Shown here piece by piece: positions 57,200 through 64,000 of a stretch of 64,000 nt of DNA. The stretch spans positions 12,645,501-12,709,500 of the forward strand of contig NC_057916.1 in assembly GCF_018873765.1 (NCBI RefSeq). The letters run 5' to 3'. Made by a program: the position numbers and the translations under genes. Each line of letters begins with the position of its first letter. The stretch's first letter is position 1. The DNA comes from Telopea speciosissima. Its lineage: Eukaryota > Streptophyta > Magnoliopsida > Proteales > Proteaceae. The notes beneath the pieces are model-generated. The model had not been told where the DNA came from. It saw nothing but the letters and a program-made list of their open reading frames with translations, and did no database searches.

Positions 57200-59845
57200 T
57201 AATCAATCGTTTTGGTAAACTTTTTTGCAATTATAAAAGTAAAAAATTGATTGAGAAATGTTGAATGAAAATCTTAATTCCCCTTTAATCAACTAAAAAG
57301 TCATGGTTTAATTAGTTTGTTGTGCAATCGTCATGTTCATATTGAGAATAACAAAACTTTTAACTTAATTTGAGTGCAAATAACATAAGAATCAATTAAG
57401 TGCAACAGATTGACGGTTGAAGATGTTTAGTTGTATGTACCAACTCCTAAATATAAAAACATGAAAGACAAAGAAAAGGTATTTAAGTTATAATCAATAT
57501 CTATAAAAAAGAAGCTAATGACATAATTTTATTACATTGTCATTTTCAAGGGTAGAGAACTTCCCTAATTCATTGCACTTTTCTTTCACAGACCGACAGT
57601 TCGAGCCATATGGACAGCTAATCTAATTCAGTTGGCTATTTAATTATAAATTTCAATCTTTGGATTAGTCAAATATCAAGTTTAGAACCTATCTCAATTC
57701 TCAATCATATTCTATAGTCTACCATGCACTTATTGTTTTTTTTTATCTTTGCAATTTGTATTATTAAACCAAAGATAAGCGATTGAAGTAGACATTCACA
57801 TCATTTTCTTAAGAGTTCTGATTCAAAATAGAGAACTTCCCTAATTCATTGCGCTTTTCCTTCACCAACCGACATTTTGAGTCATATGGACAGCTAATTT
57901 AGTTTAATTGATCATTTAGTTAAAATTTTCAATTTTTGGATTAGCCATACTTCAAGTTTGAGACCTATCTCAACCATATTCTATGGCTTATTATACAATT
58001 TGCATTATTACACCAAAGATAAACAATTGAAGTAGACTTTTAAATCATTTTCTTAAAAGTTCTTCTAACCTTACATTTCTAATGTAAACAGGCTATCCAA
58101 GTTTTTTTTTTTTGGCTCCAGGATTCTCGTAAAGAGGGGGAGGAAAATTATAATTATGTGTGAGAGTTGAATGGTCATATAATAGACATCATCTATATGT
58201 GTAACTTAGCATTTTTTTTCTTTTCATTATGTATATATTAATGGCCGAGAGCGTTTCTATGGTCGACAGAGGAGAAAAATATGATCGGAGATCATCAATG
58301 AGGGTGTTTTGAACAATTCGTCCAATATGTGGCCATTGATTGCTCTCGAACACGTTTGGTCAACGGAATAGAAAATTCTTATCCTTATACTAATTGCCAC
58401 ATTTGTCAAAACAATTGCAGTAAAAAAAAATTGTCAAAAAAAAAATATATAAGTAGATTAAAATCATGACAACGATCAACTTCAATAACAGCCCCAAGAT
58501 AGAGGGAATCTCTAGTCTCTACCCACTTGCAAAGAGGAAAAGTATGAAAGCAAAACACAAAAGAAGCTAGATGGTGGGTAGAACCATTTGCAATCCTCAA
58601 AACATGCAGAAAAATAGCAAGTTGAAAGCAAGTCCTTTTCTTACACGTGTTCAACAAAACATGGGGTATATTTATTTAGGGAGGCTGTTCTATGTGCCGC
58701 AGCACAAGCTGTGCCCAGGCACATGGGGGTGGGCGCAATGATCACCCTATCCGCTGAGTGGCAGACCCATGTTTAGATGTTCATAGAGAATTGCATTCTT
58801 TGGACAAAATGAGAGAGAGAGAGAGAGAAGCATTTATAATTTAGGAAGGATCTTTGCGACTTTGGAAAAAGTCGTTATAAGGTCTTTGAGGCTATAAATC
58901 GATCTTTTGGTTTACCGATCCTTTGTTCCCATCAATTTAAGATTTCACATTGTTTCTACCAATATAGTTAATTGGGCCTTGTAAGCCAACGCCCATGTGT
59001 TTCTATTTGATTGATCGGTTATCAATTCATAATAGACTGATTAATTGACTAATTGGGTTATAAATGGGCTTTAATCGGACTTAATAGGCTATAAATGGTC
59101 AATTATCGGTCAGTCGATCACAATCTTCGATTAGGAGATCATCGGGCCACTACTTTGCACTAACTAGGCACCTTTTGCCCTTGGTTGATAATTACATATT
59201 AAGCCAGCAGTTTCTCCTTTTGGTAAGGGGGGTGTTAAAAGTTGGCCCACTTCATTAGGCTCGACCTAAACTGATCAATTGAATCTCGAGATCACCCGAC
59301 CAATTAATAAATGTGTCGAGCTTGATCATTGATCAATTAACAATCGAGCTTTCCCAGTGCAAGATAGTGGCCCGAAGGTCACCAATTAGGACCGACCAAA
59401 TACTGTGATTGATTGTTTATAGTTCGATTAGTCAATTTAGCCACATTATATCACACGTTTCGATCAGTCAATTAACCCGTTTAAAGCCCAACCGATCGAA
59501 TAGAAATGTGTTGATGCCCTAGCCCACAGGGCCGGTCCGGTTACATAAATAGGCAGAAACAATGAGAACCGATTAGACCCAACCAAGGCCAACCAGTTGA
59601 CGTCCGTAGGGGAGGAGGATTGGACGATGATGACAATATTCAATTAATGATATTCTAAAAAGTATATAAAATGATATCTTCGTTACGTGATATTATAAGA
59701 AAATGCTTTACGAATCTTAACTAATTTTAAAAAGGAAAATCAAATATCATCATCACCATCAATTTGAGAATGAAGTTTTGTCCTTCTCATTCTCATATAC
59801 TCCTTAACTTACTTAAACATATAACACAGCTTTGCCCTGCTCATT
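57200..59845. repeat. left copy of a ~2.6-kb tandem duplication
   Basis: Collinear with 59865-62980: ATTGATTGAGAAATGTTGAATGAAAATCT; AACATGAAAGACAAA; AGAGAACTTCC(C/T)TAATTCATTGC; ATATGGACAGCTA; GATCATCAATG(G)AGGGTGTTTTGAACAATTC; TTAATTGGGCCTTGTAAG; GATCATCGGGCCACTACTTTG; GGCCAACCAGTTGACG. The part with AGAGAACTTCC is itself duplicated here (57553 and 57830). No gene seen. Confidence 0.85.
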
Positions 59846-60478
59846 AAGGAGCTAGCTTCGTCCTTAACCAATCATTTGGGAGAATTTTTTACAACTAATA
59901 AAAGTCATAAGATTGATTGAGAAATATTAAATGAAAATCTAATTAATTCCTCTTAAAACTTTGAGTGCAAACAACATAAAAGAATCAGGTGCATTAAATT
60001 GAAGGTTAAAGATGTTTAATTGTACTAAATCACAAATATAAAAACATGAAAGACAAACAGAAAATGTTTAAGGTATAATCATTATTTAATCAAAATGACA
60101 TAATTTTATTTCCTTATTATTTTCAAGAGTAGAGAACTTCCTTAATTCATTGCGCTTTTTCGGACCGATATTTGAGCCATATGGACAGCTATTTTTGTTC
60201 AACCGACCATTTAATTATAAATTCAAACGTTTGATTAATTAGCCACATGTCAAGTTTGAGACCTATTTCAATTTTCAACATATTCTATGTTCATATGCAT
60301 TTATTTTTTGCCTTTGCAATTTGTATTATTAAACTAAAGATAAAGCAATTGAAGTAGACAATCAAATCATTTTCTTTAGAATTCTACTAATTAATTAACC
60401 TTACATTTTTAACGCAAACACGCCATACATGCTTTTTTGGCTTCAAGATTCTCTTAAATAGGGGGAGGAAAATTAAAA

Positions 60479-61240
60479 TTATGTACGTGTGAGTTGAATG
60501 GTCATATATGCCAATAGCGAAGAAAAATCAATGACAAAGGAGATCATCAATGGAGGGTGTTTTGAACAATTCGTCCAATACGTGGGGCGGGTTTCTGACA
60601 TTGATTGCTCCCGAAAACATCTGGTCAGCAAAATAGAAAACTATTCTCCTTACATTAATTTTCATGTTTATCAAATCAAATTAAAATTATATGGGTGATA
60701 ATTGAACGATGATATATATGACATCCTATGTGTGTGAATTTATCAATTTTTATCTAATGCATATAAAGGGTCGAGAGAGTTTCTCTAGTCAATAGAGGAG
60801 AAAAATCAATGGCAGAGGAGATCATCAATGGAGGGTGTTTTGAACAATTCATCCAATATGGGGAGGGGGGCGGATTTCTGACATTGATTGCTCCCGAACA
60901 CGTCTAGTCAGCGGAATAGAAATTTATTATCCTTATATTAATTTTTGCGTTTATCAAATCAAATTAAAATTATGTGGGTGAGAGTTGAACAATCATATAT
61001 ATATATATGAATTTAGCATTTATTTTTTTCTAATGTATACATTAAGGATCGGGAGAGTTTCCCTGGTCGACTGAGGAGACAAATGGATGGTAGGGAAGAT
61101 TATGAATGGAGGATGTTTGGAACAATTCATCCAATACGTGGGGTGAGTTTTTTCTCTTTCGCTCCCGAAACATGTCTGGTCAGGGGAATAGAAAACTATT
61201 CTCCTTATATTAATTTCTATGTTTTTCAAATCAAATATAA
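60479..61240 (+). repeat. ~210-285-bp module, three tandem copies
   Basis: Units start near 60479, 60691 and 60977. Each contains a GAGTTGAA(T/C)...TCATAT start, GAGGAGA, GGAGGGTGTTTTGAACAATTC, CCAATACGTGGGG, a GATTGCTCCCGAA-like piece, ATAGAAAACTATTCTCCTTA and ends TATCAAATCAAATTAAAATT. A single diverged copy is at 58160-58400 in the left block. Short open frames over it (for example 60498-60698) are not kept between units. Confidence 0.85.
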
Positions 61241-61513
61241 TCCCCCAAAAAAAAAAAAATCAAAGAGAAGAAAATGCATTAAAATCATGACAATGATCAG
61301 GTTCAAAAACATCCAATAAGATAAGAGGAGAGGGCCTGTCTACCCACTTGCAAAGAGAAAATATCACAAAGGAAGCTAGGTGGTAGGTGGGAAGTTGGAA
61401 CTGGGAAGAGACTTTTGCAGTTTACCGTTATAAACCGATCTCTTCTTTCCGTGTCACGTGTGAAAACACATGAACCAAAGAAAAATTGGACGAAGAAAAG
61501 TTTTAGGGTAAGA

Positions 61514-61675
61514 GTTCTCCGTGGGGAGCGTGGCCCTTGCATACACACGGGTCAATGGAAACGTACATGACAGTATCAAAAGGATGGTCATTACTATCTT
61601 TCGTGAGGATGAGGAAGTCATTTTTTCTCATGCATGTGTATTACTAGTGCAGAAGGTACACTCCCCATGGAGAAC
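61514..61675. mobile_element. MITE, GTTCTC...GAGAAC family
   Basis: GTTCTCCGTGGGGAGCGT at the left is an inverted match of ACTCCCCATGGAGAAC at the right. The interior carries ATGGTCATTACTATCTTTCGTGAGGATGAGG-like text as in related copies near 1006. Not present in the left duplicate, so it arrived after the duplication or was lost there. Confidence 0.7.
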
Positions 61676-61732
61676 ATTTCTCCAAAGTTTTATGTGGGAG
61701 ATAAAAAAATGGTTCTTGCATCCATGCCTAGA

Positions 61733-62691
61733 TAGGGGTGTCAATTGGTTGGGTTTGTTCATTGTTTCCACTTATCTAAGTAATTGGGTCTTGTAAGTCA
61801 AGGTATGGATATGTTTATATTTGATTGATCAGTTTTCAATTTATAATCGGATTCAATGTAATTGGGTTAATAAGGCTTTAAACTAACTAATTGACTAATT
61901 GATCTATAAATATGCTTTAATCGGTTTCAATGGTCTTAAATGGGCTAAATAGGCTATAGATGGTTAGTTGGTCATGATCTTCGATCAAGAGACCATCGGA
62001 CAACTACTTTGCACTGGCTCCATTCACTTTTGTGATGATGGCGATATTTTCACATATAATTTAAGACTAAGATTTAACTAATGTAGGGGTTCTATACTCC
62101 ACCGCATGTATTGGTATCTCCCATGGCAACCAAATTGGCATACGAGAGAAGTGTCTCAGGATTCGTATACAAGGGGACTCACATGGTTAGGGAGGAGAGA
62201 GGAGGGTATATTAATGATAGTGGATATTATTTACACCATTTTCCTTTAATTGATAATTACATATTAAATCAGTAATTTCTTTCGTTTTTAGAGGGGTTTC
62301 AAAATCGGCCCACTACAATAGGCCCAACCTAAATTGATTGGTTGATTCCCGAGACTATCCGACCAATTACTAAACATGTCAAGCTTGAGCACCGACCGAT
62401 TAACAATCAGGCTTTTCCAGATCAAATAGTGGCCCAACGGTTGCCAGTTGGGACTGATTAATTGAATATTATGATCAAGTGTTTATAGCCAGATTAGCCA
62501 ATGTAACCAGATTATATCTCGTTTAAAGACTATTTATAGCTTGCTCTGTCAATTAGACCATTTAAAGCATGATTATAATCCGGTTATCAACTAGTAATCG
62601 ATTGACCAAATAGAAATATATCCATACCCTAATCCACGAGGCCAAGTAGATCCAACTTGACCCGACTAGGGCCAACCAGTTGACACCCCTA
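61733..62691. mobile_element. hAT-like non-autonomous element
   Basis: Starts TAGGGGTGTCAATTGGTTGGG and ends GGCCAACCAGTTGACACCCCTA, inverted ends of about 20 bp. The interior repeats phrases such as CTAATTGGGTT, ATCGATTGAC and GACCAAATAGAAATGTGT, and codes for nothing. Its right end with the same outer bases (AGGGGAGGAGG(A/G)TTGGACGA) is also in the left duplicate near 59608, so it predates the duplication. Part of a third related copy is at 63800-64000, cut by the window end. Confidence 0.7.
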
Positions 62692-63304
62692 GGGGAGGAG
62701 GGTTGGACGAGGACATACAATGATATTCTAAACAGCATATGATATCTTGGTTGCTTGATATTATAAGATCAGAAGCATGTTTACTTGAATAACAAACAGG
62801 ACACTAATTTAATTAAAAAGGAAAATCAAACATCATCACCATCACCTTGAGAGTGAAGTTTCGTTTACCCACCTATGATATTAAAAATAGGGAGAAGAGA
62901 AATTTAGAACTCCTTTTCCATCTCCTTCTCAAACTCCTTAATTATTATTACGTAAACATATAACAAAGCTTTGTCAAGGAGGGTTCATGACGAAGTAAGC
63001 CACAAGAAGTTCAAAATAAGCAAATTAAATACTTTAAGTCAAAGAGAGATTGGTTTATATCTTCACTTATAGTTTTAAAAAAACAATTAAGATTTGCAAC
63101 ATAAGTCAATGGCATCTAGCTACGTCACCATCAACTATGATTCTCAGAACCAAAGTACATGACTGGGATTGATCTTAAAAAACAACAGAAGAATGATGTT
63201 AACGACCAAGTCAGGTCCTAGAAAGACTCGTCCAACGGATGGAACATTGCCCAATTTGAATAAAAGCTATACTAAGTATTAAAAGTTTTACATCTGTATA
63301 ACAA

Positions 63305-63378
63305 GACCGCATAGCGCAGTGGATTAGCGCGTTTGACTTCGGATCAAAAGGTCGTGGGTTCGACTCCCACTGTGGTCG
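63305..63378 (+). tRNA. tRNA-Arg (anticodon UCG)
   Basis: A 74-nt cloverleaf: acceptor GACCGCA pairs with TGTGGTC (one G-U), D stem GCGC/GCGC, anticodon stem TTTGA/TCAAA with loop CTTCGGA (anticodon TCG, reads CGA), variable loop AGGTC, T stem GTGGG/CCCAC with loop TTCGACT, discriminator G. A box (TAGCGCAGTGG) and B box (GGTTCGACTCC) are both good, so Pol III transcription is expected. No intron and no encoded CCA. The opposite-strand open frame over it (WESNPRPFDPKSNALI) is a shadow. Confidence 0.97.
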
Positions 63379-63621
63379 ATGAACTATGGTTGAAACCCTC
63401 CGGGTGAAGTTTGTTTTAATTTTCCTATTTATCCCTTTAAACATCCTTTTTTATTATGGTTCTTGAGATGGAATAGTTGAGTTTTAATTCTTTTCTAATT
63501 TGTCATTTTATTTCATCTAAGTCCTATGGAATGGCCGAGCATTTTATCTAATATTATATATTTGTAAATTTAAGAATATATTGCCATATATAAACAGGCC
63601 TAATCCAATGCATATATTAAG

Positions 63622-63677
63622 GTCTGGGAAGGGTCAATTGTACGCAATCTTACCCTTGTTTTCAAAGAGGCTGTTTG
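63622..63677 (-). mobile_element. Au-type SINE fragment
   Basis: GGTCTGGGAAGGGTCAATTG, TACGCAATCTTACCC and AAAGAGGCTGTTT match, in reverse, the middle of the Au SINE (compare 17050-17110). Only about 55 bp are left. Confidence 0.65.
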
Positions 63678-63799
63678 TTATGGAATGGCTGAGTATTTTA
63701 TCTTATATTACATATTTGTAAATTTATGTCTCGTTTTTACAAATTAATGAATCGGTTGCCCATATATGCTGTCAAATCTGTTATATCTTACTTCTTTTG

Positions 63800-64000
63800 A
63801 CTGTTTGTCCAACCGGGACTGGTTGGCACCATCAACAGACCATTTATAGCTCAATTAGCTTCTCTATATTCTAATTATAACCCAATTAGCCCAATTAATG
63901 AGTCCGATTATGAACCACTAATCGACCAAATAGAAATGTGTCCACCATACTTGACCTATGAGGCCCGATTAATTAAACAATTGATAATGATGCGCGACCT
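63800..64000. mobile_element. partial copy of the hAT-like element, cut by window end
   Basis: AACCGGGACTGGTTGGC, CCATTTATAGC, CCCAATTAGCCCAATTAA, CTAATCGACCAAATAGAAATGTGT and GAGGCCCGATTAATT parallel the right part of 61733-62691. Confidence 0.5.

Larger units (their letters stand above)
59865..62980. repeat. right copy of the tandem duplication
   Basis: Same landmark order as 57200-59845, but longer because it holds extra copies of an internal module (60479-61240) and a MITE (61514-61675). Confidence 0.85.

Noticed and set aside
60498-60698. Small frame with INGGCFEQFVQYVGRVSDIDC repeated in tandem modules
   Set aside because: The frame is not kept in the other module copies (stops and shifts), so protein coding is unlikely.
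63211-63444. Minus-strand open frame with WESNPRPFDPKSNALI
   Set aside because: It is the complement of the tRNA-Arg gene; such text is a well-known false protein from tRNA antisense.

Overview
The window is nuclear DNA of a flowering plant, most likely a eudicot: AT-rich, dispersed genes, GT-AG introns, Au-type SINEs, TRIMs, hAT-like non-autonomous elements, and L1- and RTE-type LINE remnants. The species cannot be named from the sequence. Five protein-coding genes and one tRNA gene are supported; most of the rest is transposon-derived or duplicated DNA.

Layout. 1-8.8 kb is a repeat-rich intergenic stretch: foldback elements, an Au SINE, a hAT-like element with near-matching target-site duplications, an L1-type RNase H remnant, a complete-looking TRIM and an RTE LINE tail. 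8.83-16.63 kb (+) is a five-exon pectate lyase of the plant PL1 type whose large introns carry SINE, LINE, hAT-like and LTR-like inserts. 17-19.6 kb holds two SINEs and a second TRIM. 19.96-53.03 kb is a cluster of four intronless EXO70H (exocyst subunit) paralogues: A 19964-21883 (-), B 29333-31111 (+), C 41259-43073 (-) and D 51121-53034 (-). 53-63 kb is gene-free and contains a tandem duplication of about 2.6-3 kb units. A tRNA-Arg(UCG) lies at 63305-63378.

How the genes relate. The EXO70H genes appear to come from repeated duplication of a roughly 9-10 kb unit (gene plus long AT-rich right-hand flank). A/B and C/D look like the closer pairs. B is inverted relative to its flanks: its coding region and promoter point right while the flanking DNA keeps the orientation seen beside A. 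All four have a TATTTAAAGC motif 190-280 bp before the coding region; B, C and D also share an AGACCGCGT...AGTCAA module in the same order. A and D keep the conserved MPFKGLRTVF start. B has a reading-frame change after it, and C lacks it.

No wholly new molecular system was recognised. The best leads are the inverted EXO70H unit, the differing N-termini of its paralogues, the shared promoter module, and a 38-bp coding segment copied onto the stop codon of the pectate lyase. All similarity statements come from reading the sequence by eye; no alignment or database search was run.
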